Shown: in pieces, positions 1 to 7,618 of the stretch
Numbering within the stretch: position 1 is the first letter of the stretch
Layout: every line of letters starts with the position of its first letter
Origin: Pseudomonas pharyngis
Lineage (GTDB): Bacteria > Pseudomonadota > Gammaproteobacteria > Pseudomonadales > Pseudomonadaceae
NCBI RefSeq assembly: GCF_021602345.1
Contig: NZ_BQID01000003.1
Location: forward strand, 558,001-622,000
Direction: 5' to 3'
DNA length: 64,000 nucleotides
Translations under genes and position numbers: made by a program
Notes under the pieces: generated by a model
Database searches by the model: none
What the model saw: the letters and a program-made list of their open reading frames with translations, nothing else
What the model was told of the DNA's origin: nothing

Positions 1-107
1 CCGCCATCAAGGAATGGGTACACGAGGCCGAGGCCAGCGGCATCCAGTCACTGCGCGAATTCGCTGACCAGTTGAAAACCTACTCGCTGCGCCCTGTCGC
101 AGCCTGA
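1..107 (+). CDS. C-terminal end of a protein, possibly fatty acid desaturase (partial)
   Basis: An open frame enters from the left edge (first full codon at base 3) and stops with TGA at 105-107. It gives 34 residues that include WVHEAEASGIQSLREFADQL. No domain or motif is present in this fragment. The tail resembles my recollection of the C-terminus of DesA-type acyl desaturases of Pseudomonas, and in P. aeruginosa desA lies next to a c-di-GMP signalling gene, as here. That is inference from context; the family cannot be proved from this piece. Confidence 0.5.
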   Translation, partial: AIKEWVHEAEASGIQSLREFADQLKTYSLRPVAA

Positions 108-119
108 GTGCCGTTGATC

Positions 120-144
120 GGTGCGCTCGGTTCCCGGGCGCACC
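120..144 (+). terminator. Hairpin downstream of the partial gene
   Basis: GGTGCGC (120-126) pairs perfectly with GCGCACC (138-144) around an 11-nt loop, 12 bp after the stop codon at 105-107. No T-tract follows, so it is a weak or factor-dependent terminator at best. Confidence 0.35.
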
Positions 145-253
145 CTTCGGAACTTCACCCTCGATCCCCTATCTCAAAGACACTTCGCCACCCCCGGCGG
201 GTTTTCCCGTGGCCGTTGTCGATTGATCGGCACGCCCTTTGAGATTCGTGTCG

Positions 254-1243
254 ATGGTCAACAACAATCAAAAAGACTCATCCCCTCCCCAGTGGCCCGA
301 GGCCGCGCAAACCCTGATGGCATTGATGCACGCCCAGGGCGAAGTCGCCCGGCTCAGCGAACGCGAGCAGCTGTTCAGTTCGCTGCTGGTCAGCGTCAAC
401 GCCGTGCTTTGGGCCTTCAACTGGGAAACCCGTCAGGTGTTGTACGTCAGCCCCGCTTACGAGCGGATCTTCGGTCGTTCCGCCGGCCTGTTGCTGGCCG
501 ACTACAACCAGTGGCGCGACAGCATCTACCCGGATGATCTGGAATACGCCGAACGCAGCCTCGCCGAAGTGCTGCACAAAGGCGCCGTGGAAGACCGCGA
601 ATACCGGATCATCGCCGCCGACGGCCAGGTTCGCTGGGTCAGCGACAAGTGCTTCATCAATCGTCAGGACGAACCGGGGCAACCGGTGATCATCGTCGGC
701 TTCGCCGAAGACATCACCGACAAGAAGCAAATGGAAACCGAGCTGCAACGCCTGGCCACCACCGACGTACTGACCCAGAGCAGCAATCGCCGACACTTCT
801 TCGAATGCGCCCACCGGGAATTTGAACAAGCCCGCCTGCAAGGCGCGCAAATGGCGTTCCTGCTGCTGGACATCGATGACTTCAAAGTGATCAACGACAC
901 CTACGGCCACCCGGAGGGCGACAACGTGCTGCAACGGATCGCCGAATGCGGGCGAGCATCATTGCGCCGGGGAGACCTGTTCGGACGGATTGGCGGTGAG
1001 GAATTCGCTGCGGTTTTCCCGGGCTGTGCGCCGGACATGGCGATGCAGGTGGCCGAACGGCTGCAACGGGAAATCCAGCGGCTGAGTTTCAACCATGGTG
1101 AACAGACGTTCGGTATCACCGTCAGCCAGGGCCTGACCAGCCTCACCCCGGAAGATGAAAGCCTCGACACCCTGTTCGCCCGCGCAGACGCGGCGATGTA
1201 CGAGGCCAAGCGCCAGGGCAAGAACCGGATCATTTCCGCCTGA
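254..1243 (+). CDS. PAS-GGDEF diguanylate cyclase
   Basis: Predicted to make cyclic di-GMP from two GTP. With ATG 254 the protein has 329 residues. An in-frame TTG at 239 would add five residues but is less likely. Residues about 40-155 form a PAS fold, including the PAC-like segment EYRIIAADGQVRWVSDKC and an FAEDITDKK exit. Residues about 165-329 form a GGDEF domain. The active-site loop reads GGEEF (about 247-251), which is catalytically competent. An RxxD inhibitory site (RRGD, about 238-241) sits five residues before it, so product inhibition is expected. No membrane segment or signal peptide is visible, so it is probably cytosolic. It converges on a REC-HDOD gene; the two share a 3' hairpin. 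Its ligand is unknown. Confidence 0.9.
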   Translation: MVNNNQKDSSPPQWPEAAQTLMALMHAQGEVARLSEREQLFSSLLVSVNAVLWAFNWETRQVLYVSPAYERIFGRSAGLLLADYNQWRDSIYPDDLEYAERSLAEVLHKGAVEDREYRIIAADGQVRWVSDKCFINRQDEPGQPVIIVGFAEDITDKKQMETELQRLATTDVLTQSSNRRHFFECAHREFEQARLQGAQMAFLLLDIDDFKVINDTYGHPEGDNVLQRIAECGRASLRRGDLFGRIGGEEFAAVFPGCAPDMAMQVAERLQREIQRLSFNHGEQTFGITVSQGLTSLTPEDESLDTLFARADAAMYEAKRQGKNRIISA

Positions 1244-1252
1244 TTCAAGACT

Positions 1253-1284
1253 GGATGCGCAATCAAACCGCTATTTGCGCATCC
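1253..1284. terminator. Shared hairpin between convergent genes
   Basis: GGATGCGCAA (1253-1262) pairs perfectly with TTGCGCATCC (1275-1284). The stem starts 9 bp after the cyclase stop codon and overlaps the stop codon of the opposing REC-HDOD gene (1271-1273). There is no clear T-run. It probably ends or protects both transcripts. Confidence 0.5.
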
Positions 1285-2482
1285 GCATCAGCTCAGGCAA
1301 GCCGATTTTAAGCAAGCGCGCCGTGCGGCTCTTCGCCAGTTCCTCGACGCCTTCATGCTCGGTCAGCCGCGCCATCTGCGCCGCCATGTTCATCACCAGT
1401 GCCTCGCGGGAATACACCCCGCCACCGAGCTGGTAGACCGAGGCAATCAGCTCGCGCAGTTCCAACGGCAAACGCCAGCGAGTGCGCAGCGCCGAGCCAT
1501 ACGCCGCACCGAATTCGGCCAGCGCATCGCCGACTTCCTCCAGCTCATCCAGCTCGCCGCCAGCCTGCTTCCACTCCTGCAGACAACGCAGCAAAGCCAG
1601 ATCACCGAGGCGGTGGAGCATCCCGGCGCAATAGCAGCGCTCCTGATCCAGATCGAGCAGCCGCGCCAGCGTGCGGGCGTACTCGGCGGTGTGCAGCGAC
1701 AGGCCCCAATAGCGCTCGGCGTAGTCGGCCAGACACGGGTCGCTGAGCCGGGCGCTGCGCTTGAGTGCCAAACCAAGGATCAGGTTCATGCTTTGACCGG
1801 TGCCCAGACGATGCAGCGCCTGGGCCAGGGTCTGCACTGGCGCACCGTGGTGCTGGGCGGCGCTGTTGGCGGCGGCGATCAACACGGCGGTGATCTGCGG
1901 GTCGGTGCGAATTTCCTCTTCCAGCAGCTTCAGATCCAGGCCGTTGGGATTGAGGCTGCGCTTGACCGCCACCTGCACGTCGGTCATCAGCGGCGCGCCG
2001 TCGGCCTGCTCGCGGCGGCGTTCGAGGAACACCGACAATGTCATGCCCGGCGCCAGCGCCGGTACTTCACAGAACACTTCTTCGCCGGCGTTCAGCAGCA
2101 GTCCCTGCAAACGCTCGGTCAGGCTTTCCATGTTCAGGGGTTTGGCAAGATAAGCGGTCGGCGCCAGCGGCAAGGCTTCGCGCACGCTGGCGCTGTCGTT
2201 GCGGCTGCTCATCAGAATGAACGGCAGCGGCGGATTGCGTCTGCGCTGGCGCACGCTGCGCAATACGTTCAAGCCATCGACGCCGGGCAACTCCCAGTCG
2301 ACGATCGCCAGGTCATAGGGCACTTCGCTGAGCAGCGTCATTGCCTCCTGGCCATCGGCGCACAGATCCAGCCGCGCATCGCAGCGCACATTCAGCAACA
2401 CTTGTTTGAGCAGGTCACGAGACCACGGGTCGGCCTCGGCAATCAGGACTCTCGGTACAGCGGGTAAATCAACGGCCGTCAT
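1271..2482 (-). CDS. Response regulator with HDOD output domain
   Basis: The chosen start is the ATG at 2482, beginning MTAVDLPAVPRVLIAEADPW, because a strong AAGGGAGG ribosome site lies just upstream. A longer frame to 2569 exists but has no such site. The 403-residue protein starts with a receiver domain (about residues 10-125); its phosphoacceptor Asp is in IVDWELPG (about D62). An HDOD domain follows (about 165-370). HDOD resembles HD-GYP but lacks phosphodiesterase residues and usually acts in protein binding in signalling. No cognate histidine kinase is adjacent. It converges on the diguanylate cyclase gene, which hints at shared signalling but does not prove it. Confidence 0.85.
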   Translation of the reverse strand: MTAVDLPAVPRVLIAEADPWSRDLLKQVLLNVRCDARLDLCADGQEAMTLLSEVPYDLAIVDWELPGVDGLNVLRSVRQRRRNPPLPFILMSSRNDSASVREALPLAPTAYLAKPLNMESLTERLQGLLLNAGEEVFCEVPALAPGMTLSVFLERRREQADGAPLMTDVQVAVKRSLNPNGLDLKLLEEEIRTDPQITAVLIAAANSAAQHHGAPVQTLAQALHRLGTGQSMNLILGLALKRSARLSDPCLADYAERYWGLSLHTAEYARTLARLLDLDQERCYCAGMLHRLGDLALLRCLQEWKQAGGELDELEEVGDALAEFGAAYGSALRTRWRLPLELRELIASVYQLGGGVYSREALVMNMAAQMARLTEHEGVEELAKSRTARLLKIGLPELMRMRK

Positions 2483-2570
2483 GCTCGCCCTCCCTTGCAA
2501 TGCTTGAACCTTAGCCAATGCTGGCGTTTCGGTACAACCTGAAAACCGCGCAGGTGTTTCTCCCGGCATG

Positions 2571-2596
2571 AAAAAACCCGCCGAAGCGGGTTTTTT
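2571..2596 (-). terminator. Rho-independent terminator of gabT
   Basis: On the minus strand the order is A-tract, CCCGC, TTCG tetraloop, GCGGG, T6. It starts 27 bp after the gabT stop codon. The A-tract on the other side makes it potentially bidirectional. Confidence 0.85.
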
Positions 2597-2623
2597 GTCG
2601 ATCCGATCACACGGTGCTGCGGA

Positions 2624-3901
2624 TTACAGCTCCGAGAAGCACTCTTCGATGATCGCCAGGCCTTTGTCCAGTTGCTCGTCCGGCGAGGTCAGCGGTACCA
2701 GGACGCGCAGCACGTTGCCGTACGTGCCACAGGACAGCAGGATCAGGCCCTTGTCACGCGCCTTGGCCACCACAGCCGCGACGGCGGTCGGGTTTGGCTT
2801 GTGGCTGTCGCCGTTTTCGAACAGCTCGACCGCGATCATCGCGCCCAGAGCACGGACTTCGCCGATCACCGGGTACTTGGCCTGGATGGCTTTCAGGCCG
2901 GTAACCAGACGCTCGCCGACAGCCTTGCAGCGGTCCAGCAGTTTTTCTTCTTCGAACACTTCCATCACGGCCAGGGCCGCGGCGCAAGCGATCGGGCTAC
3001 CGGCGTAGGTGCCACCCAGGCCACCTGGCGCGATGGCGTCCATGTATTCGGCCTTGCCGCAGACACCGGCCAGCGGGAAGCCGCCAGCGATGGACTTGGC
3101 GAAGGTGGTCAGATCGGCAGCAACGCCCATCTGTTCCATGGCGAAGAAGGTGCCGGTACGGCCAGCGCCGGTCTGCACTTCGTCAGCGATCAGCAGGATG
3201 CCGTGCTGGTCGCACAGGGCACGCAGACGCTTCATGAATTCTTTCGGCGCGACGTAGAAACCACCTTCACCCTGCACAGGCTCGATGATGATCGCGGCGA
3301 TGTCTTTCGGCTCGGCGTCGTTCTTGAAGATGCGTTCGATGGAAGCGATCGAGTCGTCGATGCTCACGCCGTGCAGTTCGTTCGGGTACAGCGCGCGGAA
3401 GATGCCGCCTGGCATCAGGCCCATGCCGGCCGAGTAAGGCACGACTTTACCGGTCAGGCCCAGGGTCATCATGGTGCGACCGTGGTAGGCGCCGGTGAAG
3501 GCGATCACGCCAGCGCGGCCAGTGGCGGCCCGGGCGATCTTGACGGCGTTTTCAACGGCTTCGGAACCGGTGGTCACCAGCAGGGTTTTCTTGGCGAAGT
3601 CGCCCGGTACGCGAGCGTTGATTTTCTCGCACAGCTCAACGTACGGCTCGTAGGCCAGCACCTGGAAGCAGGTGTGGGTCAGCTTGTTCAGCTGCTCGGT
3701 CACGGCGGCGATGATTTTCGGGTGCACGTGGCCGGTGTTCAGTACGGCGATACCGCCGGCGAAGTCGATGAATTCACGACCTTCAACGTCGGTCACGGTC
3801 GCGTTCTTCGCGGACTCGGCGAAGATCGGGTGAATCTGGCCAACACCACGTGGAACAGCTGCGGTACGACGGGCCATCAGTTCAGCGTTAGTCTTGCTCA
3901 T
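2624..3901 (-). CDS. gabT: 4-aminobutyrate aminotransferase
   Basis: Transfers the amino group of GABA to 2-oxoglutarate, giving succinate semialdehyde and glutamate; PLP-dependent class III aminotransferase, cytosolic. The start at 3901 (MSKTNAELMARR) has GAGGA upstream; the frame also opens four codons earlier. Length is 425 residues, normal for GabT. Visible marks are the cofactor-binding TGSEAVENA and GAYHGRT segments, the PLP-ring Asp in IADEVQTGAGRTG (about D240) and the Schiff-base Lys in FAKSIAGGFPLAG (about K269). It lies 186 bp downstream of gabD on the same strand, and a strong terminator follows it. Together the two genes carry GABA carbon to succinate. Confidence 0.95.
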   Translation of the reverse strand: MSKTNAELMARRTAAVPRGVGQIHPIFAESAKNATVTDVEGREFIDFAGGIAVLNTGHVHPKIIAAVTEQLNKLTHTCFQVLAYEPYVELCEKINARVPGDFAKKTLLVTTGSEAVENAVKIARAATGRAGVIAFTGAYHGRTMMTLGLTGKVVPYSAGMGLMPGGIFRALYPNELHGVSIDDSIASIERIFKNDAEPKDIAAIIIEPVQGEGGFYVAPKEFMKRLRALCDQHGILLIADEVQTGAGRTGTFFAMEQMGVAADLTTFAKSIAGGFPLAGVCGKAEYMDAIAPGGLGGTYAGSPIACAAALAVMEVFEEEKLLDRCKAVGERLVTGLKAIQAKYPVIGEVRALGAMIAVELFENGDSHKPNPTAVAAVVAKARDKGLILLSCGTYGNVLRVLVPLTSPDEQLDKGLAIIEECFSEL

Positions 3902-4030
3902 TACAGTCCTCATTCGCCGCTCATCGGGCGGCGTGGTTCAAGGATAAAGCGGGAGGAATCGGCGGTGGCAGCATGCGATGATCGACTGCCACGGCGTTCC
4001 CGGCCGCAGAGAAAATTCCGGTTTGAAACG

Positions 4031-4064
4031 ACGCAAAGGGACAGCGCTCTCGTGCCCTTTGCGT
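4031..4064 (-). terminator. Hairpin in the gabD-gabT intergenic region
   Basis: ACGCAAAGGG (4031-4040) pairs with CCCTTTGCGT (4055-4064), a perfect 10-bp stem with a 14-nt loop, 24 bp after the gabD stop codon. There is no long T-run on the minus strand, so it may attenuate or stabilise rather than fully end the message. It could set the gabD to gabT ratio (inference). Confidence 0.5.
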
Positions 4065-4087
4065 TTACAGCGATCTTCTACCGAGGC

Positions 4088-5530
4088 TTAGATGCCCAGG
4101 CAGAGGTATTTGATTTCCAGGTAATCTTCGATGCCGTACTTGGAGCCTTCACGACCCAGGCCCGAGGCCTTGATGCCGCCGAACGGCGCGACTTCGTTGG
4201 AGATCAGCCCGGTGTTGACGCCGACCATGCCGTATTCCAGGGCTTCAGCCACACGGAACACACGGTCCAGGTCGCGAGCGTAGAAGTACGAGGCCAGACC
4301 GAACTCGGTGTCGTTCGACATCGCGATCACTTCGGCTTCGTCTTTGAAGCGGAACAGTGGCGCCAGCGGACCGAAGGTTTCTTCCTTGGCCACCGCCGCG
4401 TCTTTCGGCACGTTGGTCAGGATGGTCGGCTCGAAGAAGTTGCCTTCCATCGGCTTGCCACCGGCCAGAACGGTCGCGCCTTTACTCACGGCGTCAGCGA
4501 TATGCTCTTGCACCTTGGCCACGGCTTTCTCGTCGATCAGCGGGCCAGTGGTGGTGCCTTCTTCCAGACCGTTGCCGATCTTCAGCTTGGCGACTGCCAC
4601 TTTCAGCTTCTCGGCGAACGCGTCATAGACCGAATCCTGAATGTACAGACGGTTGGCGCAGACGCAGGTCTGGCCGTTGTTGCGGTACTTGGAAATGATC
4701 GCGCCTTCGACGGCCTTATCCAGGTCCGCGTCGTCGAACACGATGAACGGCGCGTTGCCGCCCAGTTCCAGGGAGACTTTCTTGATGTCCTTGGCGCATT
4801 CCGACATCAGCTGACGACCGATTTCGGTCGAGCCGGTGAAGGACAGTTTGCGCACGATCGGGTTGCTGGTCAGCTCGCTGCCGATATCGCCGGCGCTGCC
4901 GGACACCACGCTGAACACACCTTTAGGGATGCCGGCGCGCTGGGCCAGTTCGGCCAGAGCGAATGCGGAGAACGGCGTTTGCGAAGCCGGCTTGAGCACC
5001 ATGGTGCAACCGGCGGCCAGCGCAGGACCTGCCTTACGAGTGATCATCGCCGCCGGGAAGTTCCACGGGGTGATGGCAGCGGTCACGCCGATCGGTTGTT
5101 TGATCACGATCAGGCGCTTGTCCGGCTGGTGGCCCGGAATCACGTCGCCGTAAATGCGCTTGGCTTCTTCGGCGAACCACTCGATGAACGAAGCGGCGTA
5201 AACGATTTCGCCCTTGGCTTCGGCCAGCGGTTTGCCTTGCTCGAGGGTCATCAGGCGAGCGAGGTCGTCCTGGTGCTCGATCATCAGTTCGAACCAGCGA
5301 CGCAGTTTGCCTGCACGCTCCTTGGCGGTCAGTGCACGCCAGGCCGGCAGCGCCTTGTCGGCGGCTTCGATGGCGCGGCGGGTTTCGGCAGCGCCCATCT
5401 TCGGCACGGTGCCCAGGATCTCGCCAGTGGCCGGGTTGTTGACCTTGATCGTCTGACCGTTGTCCGCGTCGACCCATGCGCCATCGATGAAGGCTTGCTG
5501 GCGGAACAACTGGGTGTCTTTAAGCTGCAT
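4088..5530 (-). CDS. gabD: Succinate-semialdehyde dehydrogenase (NADP-type)
   Basis: Oxidises succinate semialdehyde to succinate, the step after GabT. Start ATG 5530 (MQLKDTQLFRQQAF) is preceded by AAGGAAAG; length 480 residues as expected. The aldehyde dehydrogenase fold is evident: TPWNFPAAM cofactor region, FTGSTEIGR, general base Glu in LELGGNAPF (about E255), and catalytic Cys in NNGQTCVCANR (about C289). The CVC pattern, a second Cys two residues after the nucleophile, matches the redox-switch arrangement known in E. coli GabD. It is the first gene of the gabDT pair. A palindrome lies about 155 bp upstream. Confidence 0.95.
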   Translation of the reverse strand: MQLKDTQLFRQQAFIDGAWVDADNGQTIKVNNPATGEILGTVPKMGAAETRRAIEAADKALPAWRALTAKERAGKLRRWFELMIEHQDDLARLMTLEQGKPLAEAKGEIVYAASFIEWFAEEAKRIYGDVIPGHQPDKRLIVIKQPIGVTAAITPWNFPAAMITRKAGPALAAGCTMVLKPASQTPFSAFALAELAQRAGIPKGVFSVVSGSAGDIGSELTSNPIVRKLSFTGSTEIGRQLMSECAKDIKKVSLELGGNAPFIVFDDADLDKAVEGAIISKYRNNGQTCVCANRLYIQDSVYDAFAEKLKVAVAKLKIGNGLEEGTTTGPLIDEKAVAKVQEHIADAVSKGATVLAGGKPMEGNFFEPTILTNVPKDAAVAKEETFGPLAPLFRFKDEAEVIAMSNDTEFGLASYFYARDLDRVFRVAEALEYGMVGVNTGLISNEVAPFGGIKASGLGREGSKYGIEDYLEIKYLCLGI

Positions 5531-5934
5531 GTCGGCTTTCCTTAACAGCACCGCGCAAGGCGCGGAGCAAAATTATGATTGTAGAAAGGCGCCTCGCAAG
5601 GCTGCCGTCAGGGAAATCATTCACCGGGCTGGCACATGAATAGCGCACGACTCGAAACGCGTGCGGCTCAGCACCTGGATCAGGAGCGTTTGAAATCTCA
5701 AACGAATCCTAGGTTCAAAGGGGTTGAAGGACAATAGGGCGTTCGAAAAAAAGAACAAAAACGCCGCAATTGCTGAACATTTCAGATCAACGTACCCACA
5801 GCCCCGATCGCAGGGAAACCATAGAACAGCCTCCCCAAAGCGCCAAGCGAGCCTTTTGCAGGACGTTACAGCTTTATGGAATACAGGGTTTTCTAACCGA
5901 CACTTGCACTGACAATCCACGCCAAAACCCGGCA
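5531..5934. other. Intergenic region upstream of gabD
   Basis: About 400 bp with no convincing gene. It is AT-richer than its surroundings around 5730-5790. Short frames at 5724-5912 and 5621-5977 lack ribosome sites and recognisable sequence. It should hold the gabD promoter on the minus strand and, at its right end, the tRNA promoter. Confidence 0.6.
5687..5704. promoter_or_regulatory. Perfect inverted repeat, candidate operator for gabD
   Basis: CGTTTGA-N4-TCAAACG, a perfect 7-bp dyad, lies 157 bp upstream of the gabD start. Its size and symmetry suit a dimeric regulator. No regulator gene is adjacent, so the partner is unknown. Confidence 0.4.
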
Positions 5935-5963
5935 TGGACGCCCCGAGCCGACCTAGGTATGAT
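5935..5963 (+). promoter_or_regulatory. Sigma-70-type promoter of tRNA-Arg
   Basis: TGGACG (5935-5940) and TATGAT (5958-5963) are separated by 17 bp; the mature tRNA begins 11 bp after the -10 box. The -10 box matches the consensus at 5 of 6 bases and the -35 box at 4 of 6. Confidence 0.6.
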
Positions 5964-5973
5964 GTCGCCCGCT

Positions 5974-6050
5974 GCACCAGTAGCTCAGCTGGATAGAGTA
6001 CTGCCCTCCGAAGGCAGGGGTCGTGGGTTCGAATCCCGCCTGGTGCGCCA
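5974..6050 (+). tRNA. tRNA-Arg (anticodon CCG)
   Basis: A 77-nt cloverleaf. The 7-bp acceptor stem GCACCAG/CTGGTGC closes perfectly, and the D-arm AGCTCAGCTGGATAGAGT is present. The anticodon stem CTGCC/GGCAG holds loop CTCCGAA, giving anticodon CCG (reads CGG). The T-arm contains GGTTCGAATCC, and the 3' CCA is encoded. A promoter and a terminator flank it, so it is a single-gene unit. No attachment-site duplication was seen nearby. Confidence 0.97.
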
Positions 6051-6064
6051 TTGATTTAAACGAG

Positions 6065-6098
6065 AAAGCCCCGGACTGTGATGGTCCGGGGCTTTTTT
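6065..6098. terminator. Bidirectional terminator after tRNA-Arg and the ECF operon
   Basis: AAAGCCCCGGAC pairs with GTCCGGGGCTTT around a short loop and is followed by T-rich sequence on the plus strand (GGCTTTTTT). On the minus strand it follows the acidic-protein gene by 20 bp, so it can end both convergent transcripts. Confidence 0.85.
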
Positions 6099-6117
6099 GT
6101 ACCTGCTGGCTGGCGAC

Positions 6118-6387
6118 TCACTCCGTCGTCCAGTCAAACTCGTCATATTCATCATCGTCTTCTTCGTCCTCGATCAAGTCATCATCGAGAACGTCGTCCT
6201 CCAGATCCTCTTCGGCCTGTTTGGCCAGAAGAAACTCCTTGCGACTCTCCGTCACTGCCCGCCGCAGTTCCTCACCCTTGACCGGGCAGTTGAGCATTTG
6301 GGCGATGCGGTCGATTTTTTGGGCCACGGCATCCTCCAGCGCATCGGCAATGACCCGATAGTGCGCGTTTTTGCGGGTCAATGCCAA
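6118..6387 (-). CDS. Small highly acidic protein, unknown function
   Basis: About 89 residues if it starts at TTG 6387. The frame holds no ATG before the residues that look genuine; TTG at 6381 is also possible. The N-terminal half (TRKNAHYRVIADALEDAV onward) looks helical and mixed in charge. The last third is a run of Asp and Glu (DDVLDDDLIEDEEDDD) ending DEFDWTTE. The upstream gene stops at 6408, so the gene sits at the end of the vWA-sigma operon and may be translated by coupling. No family was recognised. Acidic tails of this sort occur in proteins that bind basic partners; that is speculation here. Confidence 0.6.
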   Translation of the reverse strand: MALTRKNAHYRVIADALEDAVAQKIDRIAQMLNCPVKGEELRRAVTESRKEFLLAKQAEEDLEDDVLDDDLIEDEEDDDEYDEFDWTTE

Positions 6388-6407
6388 ATGGCGGATGGCT
6401 GATACAG

Positions 6408-7010
6408 TCAGTTCTTGCGGATTTTTTCCAGTCGCAGGTCGAGATTCACGTTCGGGTAGCGCTTGTGCAGGTTGTTGAACAGGCTGTCGGCCGCTTGCGA
6501 CTGGCCGGACTCGCGCAGGCGCAGGACTTCGCGCAGTTGCGCGTCGAGACCGTTGACCGGGGCGGCGGCGCGCTTGCTGACCTTGGCTTCGTCCGCCGTG
6601 TCGGCGCTGATCGATTCGCTCTGCATCGGCGCGGCCATTTCCGCCATCGGCGCGGGAGCTGGCGCGGAAAGTGCGCCGGCAGGAGCCGACAGCGATCGGG
6701 CCTCCTGGCGGACCCCAGGCGCAGCCGGTTTGGCAGCAGGGGCGAAATCGAATTGAGCCACGGGTTCCGGCGCACGCTGCAACAGCGACAGCATCAGCGC
6801 GATGCCGACCAGACTGGCGAAAACCACCTGGTAGCGCGGCTTCTGGCAGGCCTTGAGCCAGCGTTGCCACAGGCTCTGCCTTGGCGCCGGGGTTTCACGG
6901 TGGGCGGCGTTTAGGATCAGCGCATCGAGATGCGCCGGCGGCTCGGCGTTGTGCTGTTCGCGCACATGCTTGAGCACTTGCTCTTCGGGTGTCAGGCGGG
7001 TATCCGTCAT
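6408..7010 (-). CDS. Single-pass membrane protein in the anti-sigma position
   Basis: A 200-residue protein whose ATGA overlaps the sigma factor gene (7007-7010), so translation is coupled. Residues 1-58 are cytosolic by prediction. One hydrophobic segment (YQVVFASLVGIALMLSLL, about 60-77) spans the membrane. An Ala/Pro-rich linker (about 85-140) and a conserved-looking tail (LDAQLREVLRLRESGQSQAA) follow. This layout is typical of anti-sigma factors encoded after ECF sigma genes. The HxxxCxxC zinc motif of the common ZAS type is absent, so the role is inferred from position and topology. Confidence 0.7.
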   Translation of the reverse strand: MTDTRLTPEEQVLKHVREQHNAEPPAHLDALILNAAHRETPAPRQSLWQRWLKACQKPRYQVVFASLVGIALMLSLLQRAPEPVAQFDFAPAAKPAAPGVRQEARSLSAPAGALSAPAPAPMAEMAAPMQSESISADTADEAKVSKRAAAPVNGLDAQLREVLRLRESGQSQAADSLFNNLHKRYPNVNLDLRLEKIRKN

Positions 7011-7618
7011 GTCAGTACCTCCTCGGCCAGCAGCCGACGCAGTTTTTGCTGGGCGTAGCGCAAGCGGCTCTTGACGGTTTCCAGCGGTGTTTCGGTGAGG
7101 CTGGCGATTTGCGCCAGGTCGAGGTCGCCATGGGCGCGCAGCAGGAACACTTCGCGCTGGTCGGCGGGCAAGGATTGCAGGGCGCTCTCCAGGCGCTGGC
7201 TGTCGCGGCTGAGGTTGAGCAATTGTTCGGGATCGGAGGCGTCGTCGCTGACGGCGTGGAATTGCTCGTCATAGCTGTCATGCAGCGGTTGCCGGGCGCC
7301 GTGTTTGCGCCAGTGGTCGATCAGGCGATTGCGGGCAATCTGGAACAACCATGTACGAAAGGTCGCCCGGCCTTGTGGCTGACTGGCGCTGCGGATCAGG
7401 CTCAGCCAGGTCTCCTGGAAAACCTCGTCGGCCAGTTCCGGTTTGCCGCTCAAACCGAGCAGAAACCGGTAAAGGCTCTGGCGATGACGGGCGTACAGGA
7501 TCTCGAATGCCCTGCCGTCACCCTCGCGATAACGGGCCAGCAGCGATTCGTCGCTGCTGGCCTCAAGGCTGTCGGCGGAGGTAAACAGCTGGGTGATGAA
7601 GCCTTTGAGGCGGCTCAC
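7007..7618 (-). CDS. ECF-type RNA polymerase sigma factor
   Basis: A 203-residue sigma-70 family protein. Region 2 is evident (RYREGDGRAFEILYARHR, then VFQETWLSLIRS and RTWLFQIARNRLIDHWRKH). A linker follows, then region 4 (LQSLPADQREVFLLRAHGDLDLAQIASLTETPLETVKSRL) with its helix-turn-helix for the -35 element. It directs polymerase to a small regulon. Its ATG shares a base with the last codon of the upstream vWA lipoprotein gene and its 3' end overlaps the putative anti-sigma gene, a tightly coupled operon. A candidate ECF promoter lies upstream of the operon, consistent with autoregulation. Confidence 0.92.
   Translation of the reverse strand: MSRLKGFITQLFTSADSLEASSDESLLARYREGDGRAFEILYARHRQSLYRFLLGLSGKPELADEVFQETWLSLIRSASQPQGRATFRTWLFQIARNRLIDHWRKHGARQPLHDSYDEQFHAVSDDASDPEQLLNLSRDSQRLESALQSLPADQREVFLLRAHGDLDLAQIASLTETPLETVKSRLRYAQQKLRRLLAEEVLT

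Noticed and set aside
2672-5545. 957-codon plus-strand frame opposite gabT and gabD
   Set aside because: It covers two certain genes antisense and reads as low-complexity sequence typical of GC-rich shadow frames.
5630-5644. Sigma-54-like TGGCAC-N5-TAGC
   Set aside because: It faces away from gabD, lacks the full TTGC element, and no suitable gene follows it in that direction.
5974-6050. tRNA-Arg as an integration site for a mobile island
   Set aside because: No integrase gene and no duplicated tRNA 3' end were found in the flanking sequence.
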